A stretch of 64,000 bases of DNA from Excoecaria cochinchinensis (Eukaryota; Streptophyta; Magnoliopsida; Malpighiales; Euphorbiaceae). Made by a program: the position numbers and the translations under genes. Below the pieces are notes generated by a model. It ran no database searches. It saw only the letters and a list, made by a program, of their open reading frames with translations, and had not been told where the DNA came from. Location: NCBI GenBank assembly GCA_947683425.1, contig CANTUQ010000037.1:2666001-2730000 (forward strand). The letters run 5' to 3'. Shown piece after piece: positions 45,842 to 57,178 of the stretch; position 1 is the stretch's first letter; each line of letters starts with the position of its first letter.

Positions 45842-46680
45842 ATGGCATCAAATAATACTTCTACTATGTCACTGCGATCAATCCTTGAGAAGGACAAACT
45901 TAAGGAAACTGGCACAAACTTCCTTGACTGGTTCAAAAATTTGAGAATTGTCCTCAAGCAGGAAAGGAAGCTGTATGTGCTAGATGAGCCTATTCCCAAT
46001 GAGCCACTTGCTGATGCCACAAGGGCAGTCAAAGAGAAATACAAGAAACATGTTGATGATTCTGTGAACGTTGGCTGTCTTATGTTAGCTACCATGGCTC
46101 CAGAGCTTCAGAAGCATCTGGAAAACATGGAGGCTTATGAGTTGAGTACTCATCTCAAGCAGACTTTCCAACAGCAGGCTAGGTAAGAAAGGTATGAGAC
46201 TACCAAAGCTTTGCATTCTTGCAAGATGGCTGAAGGTTCTTCAGTTAGCTCTTATGTTTTGAAAATGAAGGGCTATATTGATCACCTTGAGAGGCTTGGA
46301 TTTCCCCTCAGTTTAGAGCTGTCAACGGATTTGATCCTTAACTCATTACCTGATAGTTATGACCATTTTGTCATGAACTACAACATGAATATTATGGAAA
46401 AATCTATAGCTGAGCTGCATGCCATGCTCAAAACAGCTAAGCAAAGCATAAGTAAGAAGCCTGGCCATGTTCTGATGGTCAACAAAGGGAAAGGCATGAA
46501 AGTTAAGGGTAAGGCTAAGGCAAAGGCAAAAGTTAGTGGTAAGCCTAAGCCCAAACCCAAGCCCAAGGCTAAACCTCCAAAGGAGGGAGTTTGCTTCCAC
46601 TGCAATGAACCTGGTCATTGGAAGAGGAACTGTAAGCTCTACTTGGAAGAGTTAAAGAAGAAGAAGAGTGGCGAGACTAC
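45842..46680 (+). pseudogene. copia gag
   Basis: Starts MASNNTSTM at 45842. It contains the copia gag core (FLDWFKNLRIVL, YVLDEPIP) and is interrupted by TAA at 46184-46186. It continues in the same frame through a Lys/Pro-rich repeat stretch (KAKAKAK, KPKPKPKPK) to the zinc knuckle CFHCNEPGHWKRNC (~46590-46632). A single nonsense codon breaks the N-terminal half. Confidence 0.85.
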
Positions 46681-49600
46681 ATCTTCAGGTATTTATGTTA
46701 TAGAAATTAATTTATCTACTTCTACTTTCTGGGTATTAGATACTGGATGTGGATCTCACATTTGTACAAATGTGCAGGGACTCAAAAGGAGTAGGCAGCT
46801 GAAAAAGGGCGAAGTGGACCTACGAGTTGGGAATGGAGCAAAAGTTGTTGCTCTAGCTGTAGGATCTTATGAATTGACTTTATCCAATGGGCTTTTGTTA
46901 GTTTTGAACAATTGCTATTATGTTCCTAGTTTGAGTAGGAATATTATTTCAGTTTCAAGTTTGGATGATGAAGGTTTTTCTTTTCTTATTAAGAATAAGA
47001 AATGTTCTATTTATTATGATGACATGCTTTATGGTATTGCTGATTCATATTGTGGGCTTTATGTCCTAAACCTAGAAACATCCAATAATCATGATATTTA
47101 TAACATAACTACAAAGAAATCCAAACCAAATGATTTAAATACAACATATTTATGGCATTATCGCCTTGGTCATATAAATGAGAAACGCATAGATAAACTC
47201 CATTCAGATGGACTTTTGTCATCATTTGATTTTGAATCATTTGATAATTGTGAATCTTGTTTATTGGGTAAGATGACAAAGGATCCTTTTACTGGATATA
47301 GTGAAAGGGCCACTGACTAATTAGGCCTTGTACATTCTGATATATGTAGCCCATTAAGCATAAATGCCAGGGGAGAATTTCAGTACTTCATTACATTCAC
47401 TGATGATTTCAGTAGATATGGCTATGTCTATCTAATGAAACATAAACATGAATTATTTGAAATGTTCAGAACCTTTCAAAATGAAGTACAAAATCAACTT
47501 GGTAAAACTATTAAAGCAATTCGATCCGATCGAGGTGGTGAATATTTGAGCCAAGAGTTTGACAATCATTTAAGAGATTGTGGAATTGTTTTGCAGTTAA
47601 CTCCTCCAGGAACACGACAATGGAATGGTGTATCTGAAAGGAGGAATCAAACTTTATTAGATATGGTTCGATCTATGATGAGTCAAACAGATCTTCCGTT
47701 ATCCTTTTGGGGTTATGCATTAGAAACAGCTGCATTCACTTTAAATAGAGTTCCATCTAAAGCGGTTGAAAAGACACCATATGAGATATGGACTGGGAGA
47801 ACTCCTAGTTTATCTTTTCTAAAGATTTGGTGTGAGGCTTATGTCAAACGACAGGTCTCAGATAAATTAGCACCAAAATCTGATAAATGTTTTTTTGTGG
47901 GATATCCTAAGGAAACTAAAGGATATTACTTTTATAATCCTTCTGAGAACAAAGTGTTTGTTGCTCGAAATGGTGTCTTTCTAGAAAAAGAATTCATTTC
48001 TAAGAGAACCAATGGGAGTAAAGTACAACTTGAAGAAATTCAAGAACCACAAGATAACATAAAACCATTGATGGAAACTCAATAAGTTTCATAACCTATT
48101 GTGGAACCTGTACCTGTTACACAAGTACCACGTAGATCTGATAGAATACAACATGAGCCCGAGAGATATGGATTTCTCATGACAGATAGCCATGAAGTAA
48201 TGCTCATGGATCAAGATGAGCCTACTACCTATCAAGATGCCGTGTCAGGTCCAGAATTTGAGAAATGGCTAGAAGCCATGAAATCTGAGATGCAATCCAT
48301 GTATGATAATCAAGTTTGGAACTTGATTGATCCACCTGAAGGAATTAAAACCATTGGGTGCAAATGGGTTTTCAAAAAGAAAACCGACATGGATGGCAAA
48401 GTAAATACCTTTAAACAAGGCTTGTTGCAAAAGGATTCAAACAAACTCATGGTATTGACTATGATGAAACCTTTTCACCAGTCGCAATGCTTAAATCAAT
48501 AAGAATTCTTATTGCCATTGCTGCATATTATGACTATGAGATATGACAAATGGATGTCAAAACAGCGTTTCTCAATTGAAACTTACTTGAGGATGTGTAC
48601 ATGACACAACCTGAGGGTTTTGTCCATCCTGAGAATTCTAAGAAGGTATGTAAGCTGCAAAGATCCATTTATGGATTGAAGCAAGCTTCTCGGAGCTAGA
48701 ATCTTTGTTTTGATGAAACAGTCAAAGAGTTTGGGTTTATCAAATATAAGAATAAACCTTGTGTATACAAGAAGATTAGTGGGAGCACTGTGATGTTTCT
48801 TGTATTATATGTCGATGACATATTACTCATTGGAAATGACATCCCTATCATGCAAAAGACAAAAGATTGGTTAGGAAAATCTTTTTCAATGAAAAATATG
48901 GGCGAAGCTGCTTATATCCTTGGGATTAAGATCTATAGGGATAGATCTAAAAGGATAATTAGTCTGAGTTAAAGCACTTATATAGATAAGGTGCTAAATA
49001 GATTTAGTATGCAAAATTCCAAAAGAGGATTTTTGCCAATGTCTCATGGTATTACTCTTAGCAAGACCCAATGTCCAATGACATCTGATGAGCAAGATCG
49101 CATGAGTATGATTCCTTATGCTTCGGCTATAGGATCAATCATGTATGCTATGTTATGCACTCGACTAGACATTTCGTATGCTTTGAGCATGATGAGCAGA
49201 TACCAGTCAGATCCCGGTGAAAGTCACTGGACAACTGTTAAGAATATCCTTAAGTACTTAAGAAGAACTAAGGATGCATTCTTAATATATGGAGGATTGG
49301 AAGATGAGCTAGTAAAAAATGGTTATACAGATGCAAGCTTCCAATCTGACAAAGATGACTTTAGATCGCAGTCAGGATATGTATTTGTGTTAAATGGAGG
49401 TGTTATAAGCTGGAAAAGTTCCAAACAAAGCACTGTCGCTGATTCTACAATAGAAGCTGAGTATATAGCAGCATCAGATGCAGCTAAAGAAGCAGTATGG
49501 ATCAAGAAATTCATTGCTAAATTGGGAGTAGTACCTAGTATCAGCAACCCAGTGGATCTTTATTGTGACAACAATGGTGCTATTGCACAGGCTAAGGAGC

Positions 49601-49800
49601 CCAGATCTCACCAGAGATCAAAACATATACTCAGGCGTTTTCATCTCATTAGAGAAATAATTGAGAGGGGAGACGTCAATATTTGCAGAGTACCTACTGA
49701 TGATAACATCGCCGATCCACTTACCAAGGTACTCCCACAAGCCAAACATAATGGACATACTAGGTCAATGGCTATTAGATATATGTATGATTGGGCCTAG
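46681..49800 (+). pseudogene. copia pol: protease, integrase, reverse transcriptase, RNase H
   Basis: Protease motif WVLDTGCGSHIC (~46729); GAG-pre-integrase segment LWHYRLGHINEKRI; integrase Asp-Asp-Glu motifs HSDICSPL, IRSDRGGEY and NGVSERRNQ (~47330-47650). Reverse transcriptase has CKWVFKKKTD and the catalytic LYVDDILLIGND (~48805-48840). RNase H has YTDASFQSDKD, IEAEYIAASDA and YCDNNGAI. Lesions: in-frame TAA at 47318, stops around 48083, a frameshift near 48410-48420 within the KARLVAKG-type region, stops in the fingers/palm and TAA at 48970. Gag and pol share one frame up to the frameshift, the normal copia single-polyprotein layout. Confidence 0.9.
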
Positions 49801-49814
49801 TGCAAGTGGGAGAT

Positions 49815-50864
49815 TGTTAGTGGTTATGCCCTAGGCCAAATATTTGGATCTTGATGTAATCATTACATTTTCATTTATATAATGGTTTTCTTCATATTAA
49901 TATTATTGGCATGTTACATTATTGTAATATTTATGAATAACGATATTATTCATTTTGTCCCTAGTCATTTATCACTAAAGGGCATAAAGATAAATTAAGA
50001 CTAGTATAGATTTGCATTGATAATCATGGGATGATTATATATGATGATATAAATCAAATCTATAGGTATTTGTTAGAGAACAAAGTACTGGATAGACCCA
50101 CTGTAAGATCACTACATGGGATAGTGTCATAAGTGATCTTATAATAGATATGTTATTGAATCCTTTGACCTGAGGTTATCACGATTTCCTACATAAGGAA
50201 CATTATGTTTTGACATAATCAAACGTTATCTTTAATCGGATAATTATAAAGTTTATGATCGGACATAATGAGAATTATACGGAGGAAAGTGAATAATCAA
50301 GATGGAATTTGTCCCTCTCTAATGAGAGAGATATCTATTGGGCCCCTCGATAAGTAGGACTGTAAAATGCATGGCTATGCTCGAATGAATTGATAGTGTC
50401 ATCAATGTCATATGAATTTATCAGTCTACTTAGTGATCGGGAAATTATATGTTTGAACAATATAAGTTTGACATGTACCATGACTTATGTTTAAATAAGA
50501 TATCGTGTGACAAAAAAATAATAGCATATTCTATTGTCAGGTTAAAATCGGACTAACGATATTTATATTATTTGGGTAGTTATAATGCCTTGCTAGAGAC
50601 CAATTATGACTTGTGGGCTATTTATGGGATTAGGCCCACTGGCAACATAATATAAACCTATTGGGTCACACACCAAGACCAAAATGAACAAAATGGATTT
50701 TATTAGGTTATTTCAGAATAATATATAAATAAAGGTATTTATATTTAATTTCGAAATTACATATTTATATATATATTTATATATGTACATATACATATAT
50801 CTCTTATTTTGAATATGAGATAATAGTATGTATTAATATAATATTTCTTATTATTTTGAATAAG

Positions 50865-50907
<43 letters not shown>

Positions 50908-51389
50908 GTAAATATCTCTTAGTTTTGAATTAGAGATAATATCATTATTTACCTATTAGGGTTTTAAACTTATTTACATATATATAGATATATGTTAAGA
51001 AAAGAGATTAACCTATATGATAACTCTAATCACGTTCTTCAAGTATGAATAGATTTAGAGTGGCTGTACATCTCTTTTCTTGAGAGAATAAGAAAAAGAA
51101 AACCTAGCCACCTTTTCTTTGAGAAAGAAAAAATCAAAAATCCATTCGCAACATAAGGGAGCTAGCACCCCTGCGAATTCTGTTCGTTGGTTCGTGCATG
51201 TGGATACCGGTAGAGGGTGTTCGTGATTGAAGCAGCACCTAAAGTCCGAGATAAGGAGTTATTTTCGTTCTAAGGTTAGTAAATCTTAATCTCTTCCTTT
51301 TGAATCAATTGAATATACTTGGATCCTGTCTTCGGGTTTCGGTTTTATTCCGCTGCATTTAATTTGAATTATTCCGTTGAAACCCAACA
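49815..51389 (+). repeat. 3' LTR of the copia element, complete
   Basis: 1575 bp from TGTTAGTGG to CCCAACA. It contains an (AT)n microsatellite at ~50868-50906. Right of it the gypsy gag resumes with GATCCCGCC at 51390. Confidence 0.9.
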
Positions 51390-52450
51390 GATCCCGCCAC
51401 TCACCTAGCTGAGTATCTGACTAAGGTGCAGGTATACACCTATGATGAGAGGGTAGCCTGCAGGGTCTTCCCCACTACCTTGGGAGGCGATGCTTTAACA
51501 TGGTTCTATGACCTACCCCAGGGATCAATCACCTCCTTCGGACAACTAAGGGAGTTGTTCACCACGAGGTTTATCGTGCAAGCCTAAGAGGGTGAACGAC
51601 CTGTGTAACCTTTACCAAAGAAACGATGAAAGTCTACGAGACTATATCGATAGGTTTCAGGCCACAATGTCCGAGGTGAGGAGTGTTAGTGTGGAAATGG
51701 TAACTAACGCCTTAGCGGGGGGCATCACCGACCGTCCGTTGTTTGAATCCCTAACAACAAGACCCCCATATAGCTTCACCGAGCTCATAGAGAGGGCTAG
51801 GCAACACATCCAGCTGGATGACGCCCTCAGGTCCAATAGAGGAAGAAGGACCAGCGTGATAGATCGGCTGCAGCATCCAGATGGTCGCTTTTTCACCAAG
51901 GCCTCCGCCTCCGATCGTACAGTAAGAAGCCCAGACGGAGGAGCCGGGTCCAGAAGCTCGGGCAAGAGGAAGGAGTCAGGGAGAGATCGACGTAGGCTCC
52001 CAGACGATCGGCCCGAGAGAACCTTCACCACCCTCAATGCCACCCCGTCCACAGTGCTGATGTGGATAAAAGCAAAACACCGCCAAGTCAATTGGTCAAG
52101 GGATTTGTTGGAAAGGAGTCGAGTTGGGAGGGACCCTAGCAAGTACTGTGAGTTTCACAGAGACGTTGGTCATTTGACTGACGAGTGCACCCGTTGAAAA
52201 AGGAGATTGAAAGGCTAATATGCCGTGGCTCCCTCAAAAAGTTTATAGGCCCAGCCAGAGGGGACGAGCCCTGTAGACAGCTGAAGCCTCGCTGGGACGA
52301 TCCTGACTCGGATGATGATGAGCGCAGGAATCCAAGAAACACCGACCCGAGCAGGCCTTATGCCGGGGTAATAAACGTGATAACCGGTGGGTCGTCTTAC
52401 GGAGAGGATCTCTCCAGAAAAGGAAAGGGAAAAGGTGTCTACCTCTCCCA
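51390..52450 (+). pseudogene. gag of the Tat-type gypsy element, C-terminal part
   Basis: DPATHLAEYLTKV, then TWFYDLPQGSI and LRELFTTRF are the retrotransposon gag core. A frameshift lies near 51585, after which 201 codons are open (ESLRDYIDRFQATM) down to a zinc-knuckle-like block YCEFHRDVGHLTDEC (~52145-52190). Another frameshift follows at ~52195, leading into KEIERLICRGSLKKFI. Confidence 0.85.
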
Positions 52451-53205
52451 CTAGGCAGAGCAGCCTACCTCAGTCACCATTTCCAGCGAAGACGCAAGAG
52501 ATGTCATATTTCCACATGAGGATGCTCTCGTTGTAAGAGCTCGGATCAATAATTTTAACGTCAAAAGAATTTTGGTGGACAACGGCGGTGCTGTCAACAT
52601 CCTCACTCTCCAAGCCTACCGAGCGATGGGACTCCCGATCGGGGAGCTGAAGCCGAGCGCCACACTACTGACCGGGTTGGGCAATGCCACCATTCCAGTG
52701 GTCGGATCTGTAGAGCTCTTTGTCGAACTAGGACAAGAGGCGACCGCTCATGCGTGCAAGGTAACTTTTATGGTTATTGACTTGACATTTGCCTATAATG
52801 CCATCTTTGGTAGGCCACTGCTCTTCTAAATCGGAGCCGTTACCTCTATCCGCTACATGGTGATGAAGATCCCAACCAGAGGAGGCATTGCCATCTTGAG
52901 AGGTGACCAAAAGGCATCCCGAGAGGCTTACATCACCATGATAAAGCAGCAACGGGAGGCAATGGTTGTAGAGCCCGAATTGGAGCGGTCAGAACAGGCA
53001 GAAAGGCCCAGAATGGACCCTGCTAGGGAGACAAAGACGAGGGCGCTAACCAAAGGAACAAATGTTCAAGTTAGGACCAGCATGGATAAAGAGACAGAAG
53101 AAGCCATCATGCAGGTCTTAACAATAAATCAAGCGACCCTCGCCTGGAGGCCAGAAGACATCCCTAGCATAGACCCCAAGGTACCCTCCGGTCCGACGAA
53201 AGCTT
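52451..53205 (+). pseudogene. Protease region of the Tat-type gypsy element
   Basis: The flap and active-site region read ILVDNGGAVNILTL (~52570-52610), where Tat proteases normally have Asp-Thr/Ser-Gly; here it is Asp-Asn-Gly. FGRPLLF near 52825 is the usual second aspartic-protease landmark. A stop follows at ~52827, and the connector to reverse transcriptase runs to 53205 with a frameshift at its end. Confidence 0.75.
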
Positions 53206-54450
53206 AAGAGACATGCACCCGACCGGAGGAAGTTTATTTCCGAAGAAGTGGATAAGCTACTTAAGACCGGAACAATCCGAGAGGTAGACTATCCCGACTG
53301 GTTGGCCAACGTGGTTCTGGTCAAGAAAAAATCGGGGAAGCTGCGGATGTGTATAGACTTCACTGACCTTAATAAAGCATGTCCCAAAGACAGCTACCCC
53401 CTGCCAAGTATAGACCAGCTGGTGGATGCCATCGCAGGTCATGCCATCTACTATCTTCTTGACGCGTACGCTGGCTACCACCAAATCTTGATGTGGCTCC
53501 TGGATCAGGAGAAAACCAGCTTTATTACTGACGACGGGACCTTTTGCTACAGGGTGATGCCGTTCGGCCTGAAGAATGCTGGGGCCATATACTAGCATCT
53601 TATGAATAAAATCTTCAAAGACCAGATCGGGCAGAATGTCGAGGTGTACGTAGACGACATGATCATCAAGAGCCAAAGCCCTGAAGAACACCCTGCCGAT
53701 CTGGTAAAAGTTTTTGACACTTTGAACAAGTTCCAGATGAAACTCAACCCTGAAAAGTGTACTTTCGGAGTACCATCAGGAAAAATTTTAGGATTCCTGG
53801 TTTCCCAGAGAGGGATTGAGGCTAATCCAGAAAAAATAAGGGCTATCCTCGAGATGCAACCCCCCAGGAACATAAAAGACGTCCAAAAGCTGAACGAAAG
53901 GATAACAGCCTTGGGACGATTCATCTCCTCCTCAGCCAAGCGGTGCACTCCCTTCTTCAAAAAGCTGAGGAAGAGTGAAACTATTGTCTGGGTGGAAGAC
54001 TGCCAACAAGCACTTGAAAAGCTGAAAGCATTCCTCAGCAACCCACCACTGCTTAGCCAGCCAATACCAGGTGAAAATCTATACCTTTATTTGGCCACCT
54101 CTAGGGGAGCTGTTGCAGGTGCCCTGGTCCGAGAGGAAGGAACACAACAGTTGCCTGTGTACTACGTCAATGAAGTACTTAGAGGTGTGGATTTAAAGAA
54201 GGGACCGGTCGAGCAGCTCATCATTGACCTTATGATGTGTGCAAGAAAGCTGAGACCATACTTTGAGGCACACACAATTGTCTTCCTATCGGGTCACCCG
54301 CTTAGAAGAATTCTACAGACCCCCGATCTGGAGGACAAAATGGTGGGATGGGCAATTAAGCTACAGTCCTGGGATGTGAGATACGAACCCAGAAAGGTGA
54401 TAAAAGCTTTGGTAGATTTTATCGCTAAATTTGCGGGTGAGGAACCATAG
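53206..54450 (+). pseudogene. Reverse transcriptase and RNase H of the Tat-type gypsy element
   Basis: RT motifs in order: VDYPDWLANVVLVKKKSGK, RMCIDFTDLNKACPKDSYP, a substituted MWLLDQEKTSF, CYRVMPFGLKNAGAIY, a TAG at 53593-53595 (where Gln is usual), and the catalytic VEVYVDDMIIKS (~53638-53675). The RNase H domain follows to 54450 (LYLYLATSRGAVAGALVREE, YYVNEVLRG). PFGLKNAG(A)TY with YVDDMIIKS is typical of Tat-type elements. A single nonsense codon splits an otherwise open RT-RNase H. Confidence 0.9.
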
Positions 54451-54995
54451 AGTCAGCCCAAGCTGCAAAATTGGGAAATGACGGTGGATGGCGCAGCGAA
54501 TGACACTTGAGGAGGTGTAGGCATAGTAATAAGAGGCCCCCTAGGCATCACAATAAGGTACGCAATAAAGCTCAATTTTAAAGCTTCTAATAACGTAGTA
54601 GAGTATGAAGCGCTCCTTCAAGGGCTGAGACTGCTCCACGCAATCCGACCGGAGCCAGTAGTCATCAAGAGCGACTCCTAGCTGATAACGAGCCAGGTAC
54701 TGGGCACCTTCGAGGCTAGAAAACCGGCATGATCCAATAGTTAGCAAAGGTCAAGACCACCTTCAGAACTCTTGAGGAAACTGGGTCGGAGTGGTTTCTC
54801 CAGAAGGTGTCAAGAGATCAAACAGATGAGGCCGATCGGCTAGCAAAGATGTCTGCCTCCGAGCAAAGTATTATAAAGGAAAATATTGCCATTATCGACC
54901 AAACTTCCTCCTCCCTAGATGAGCCGGAGATGATAGAGATTGACCAAGGGGACGAAACCTGGATGAGCCCAATCAAGCAGTACTTTTAAACAGGT
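54451..54995 (+). pseudogene. Second, archaeal-type RNase H (RVT_3-like) of the Tat-type element
   Basis: MTVDGAANDT...GGVGIVIRGP, then NNVVEYEALLQGLRLL and VIKSDS reproduce the Asp-Glu-Asp layout of plant/archaeal RNase H-like domains captured by Tat elements. Stops at ~54510 and ~54680 and a frameshift near 54730 inactivate it. Confidence 0.82.
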
Positions 54996-56128
54996 CAGCT
55001 GCCTGAGGACAAAAACGAAGCTCAAAAGGTATCAAGAAAATCCCTTAATTACTCCATCATTAACGGTGATTTGTATAAGAAAGCTTTTAGCCACCCTTGG
55101 CTCAAATGCATGATGGAGGAAGAGGGAGACTACATCCTCAGAGAGCTCCATGAAGGTATATGTGGAGCGCACGAGGCAAGCAGAGCTATGGCAAGAAAAG
55201 CCCTCCAGACGGGGTACTACTGGCCCAGCATGCTCAAAGATGCTTAAGAAAAAGTGAGAAGATGCCCGCAATGCCAAATACAAGGGAGGATTATAAGGCA
55301 GCATGGAGCAGACTAACAGCCGATCGGAATAGCCTGGCCTTTCGAGCAGTGGGGCCTCGATATTTTGGGACCCTTTCCCCAAGGCAAAAAGCAGATGAAG
55401 TTCCTCATAGTAGCGGTTGACCATTTTTCCAAATGGATTGAGGCTGAACCTGTAGCCACAATCACAGTCAAGAGGGTCAAGAACTTCACATGGAAAAACA
55501 TCATCTGCAGGTATGGCTTACCCAATGTCTTTATTGCAGATAATGGCAAGCAGTTCGACAGCTCCACTTTCAGAAATTTTTACCAAGGCCTAAACATCAA
55601 ACTCAGGTTCACGTCAGTCGCTCACCCCTAAAGCAATGGAATGAATAAGGTCTCCAATCGGACCATCATGGAGGGGTTGAAAAAGCGACTGGGTGAGGCA
55701 AAAGGCAACTGGACTGAAGAACTGCACAATATCCTGTGGACGTACAGAACTTCACCCAGGACAGGCACCCATCAAATGCCATTCTCCCTTGTCTATGGCT
55801 CCGAAGCAATGATACCGGTAGAGATCGGCCTCCCATCTTACCGATCGGCACTTTACTCCGAGCAGATGAACACTTAAGAAAGACGCCAAGATCTAGATCT
55901 GGTGGAAGAAAAGAGGGAGGATGCCTACACCAAGATCGCTGCCTATAAGCAAAGAGTTGCCAGATACCACAATGCTAAGGTAAGATCTAAAACTTTCAAT
56001 GTCGGTGATCTGGTACTCATAAAGGCAGACTTAGGCTTGAGAAATGCTGGGGTGGGCAAGCTAATGCCAAATTGGGAAGGGCCCTATGAAGTCTCCAAAG
56101 TCTTAAGTCCGATCACATATAAGCTCTG
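54996..56128 (+). pseudogene. Integrase of the Tat-type gypsy element
   Basis: Zinc-binding HHCC region (LHEGICGAHEASRAMARKAL, CPQCQ), then catalytic-core motifs WGLDILGPFPQGKKQMKFL and IADNGKQFDS. The third catalytic motif reads NGMNKVSNRTI, so the expected Glu is replaced. Stops at 55246 and 55629 and frameshifts break the frame. The C-terminal stretch FNVGDLVLIKADL and GPYEVSKVL is the usual end of Tat integrases. No chromodomain. Confidence 0.87.
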
Positions 56129-57178
56129 AACTATACAACGGCAAGATGTCCCCAGAAGTTGGAATGTCGAAGTACTTAAAAAGTACCATCTGTAACGATA
56201 TATCCATTTTTTTCAGATGCTCAATTAATAAAGAGGTTTTTTCTCTAATCTTGTTTAATCCATATATAATATAATTTATACGCTAGGCTCGACGCCCATC
56301 CCGAGCCAAAAATGCGAAAGTCGGAACTCATTCTTCTGCAGGTACAATGCAAAGACCGTTAGGATCGACGCAATTACCGATCCCAAGATACAGAAAGAAG
56401 CAAAAACCGTTAGGACCGATGCAATTCCCGATCCCAAGATACGGAAAGAAGCAAAGACCGTTAGGATCGACGCAATTCCCGATCCCAAGATACGGAAAGA
56501 AGCAAACCGTTAGGATCGACGCAATTCCCGATCCCAAGATACTGAAAGAAGCAAAGACCGTTAGGATCAACGCAATTCCCGATCCCAAGATACGGAAAGA
56601 AACAAAGCTTGCAACAGTTCGACCGCTAGGATCGACGATCGTCCCGATCCGAAGACGCAAGAAACACGAACCTTATGTCGTTCCCATTCATTAGGATCGG
56701 CCATACTCCGATTCAAAAGTATGGAAGGCGCCCTAATCGTGCTGACTCTTTTGCTAGATTCGACATCTATCCCGAATCCAAGATGCGACCACTAAAGTTA
56801 GAATAAGGCATATATTTCTCCCAAGACAAGTGCCATGCAACGGTCATGAGCCAGAATGCAAATCAGACGCAAGATTAGGCGAATCGGTCATTGGACTTGG
56901 AAAATCGCTCCAATTCAGGAAGTCTCTAAGATTTATTTACTTCACAAAAGCAAGTTATATGCACTTTAGTGAACTATACTTGAACTTTGCAAACTTTGTG
57001 CAATCTTATAAGTTATTGAAGATTTGCGAATGCATAGTAAAATCGCAACTTACGCGAAATAAAGACGACAATAAGCAAATGAATGTCATTTATTAGAAGA
57101 AGTGAATATTATACAACTTGTACAAATATAAGAATGAAGTACACAAAGGAAAACTTGTACACATTTATGACTTCTAAC
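56129..57178 (+). other. Spacer between gypsy pol and the antisense gene, with a 51-bp tandem repeat
   Basis: No gene on either strand can be supported. The repeat at 56350-56620 is described separately; 56640-56800 contains further degenerate CGATCGTCCCGATCC-like units, and the rest is unique AT-rich DNA. Confidence 0.65.
56350..56620 (+). repeat. 51-bp tandem repeat, ~5 copies
   Basis: ACCGTTAGG anchors at 56355, 56406 and 56457, 51 bases apart, then continue with slight length changes. The unit contains GATCGACGCAATTCCCGATCC. Because 51 is a multiple of 3, frames stay open on both strands with 17-residue repeats, but no start context or conservation argues for a gene. Confidence 0.9.

Larger units (their letters stand above)
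43735..51389 (+). mobile_element. Ty1/copia retrotransposon inserted in the gypsy gag, degraded
   Basis: The 3' LTR is 49815-51389 (TGTTAG...CAACA, 1575 bp), preceded by purine tract AAGTGGGAGA. The 5' LTR matches it only from 43735 to ~44719: the first four bases and any target duplication are missing at the left junction, and the last ~590 bp of the LTR and the primer site are absent. The internal region has copia order (gag, protease, integrase, RT, RNase H). The copy is dead: several stops, one clear frameshift and no primer site. Confidence 0.9.

Noticed and set aside
56276..56694. Open frames of 70-115 codons on both strands with Gly/Ile- or Pro/Lys-rich repeats
   Set aside because: Product of the 51-bp in-frame tandem repeat.
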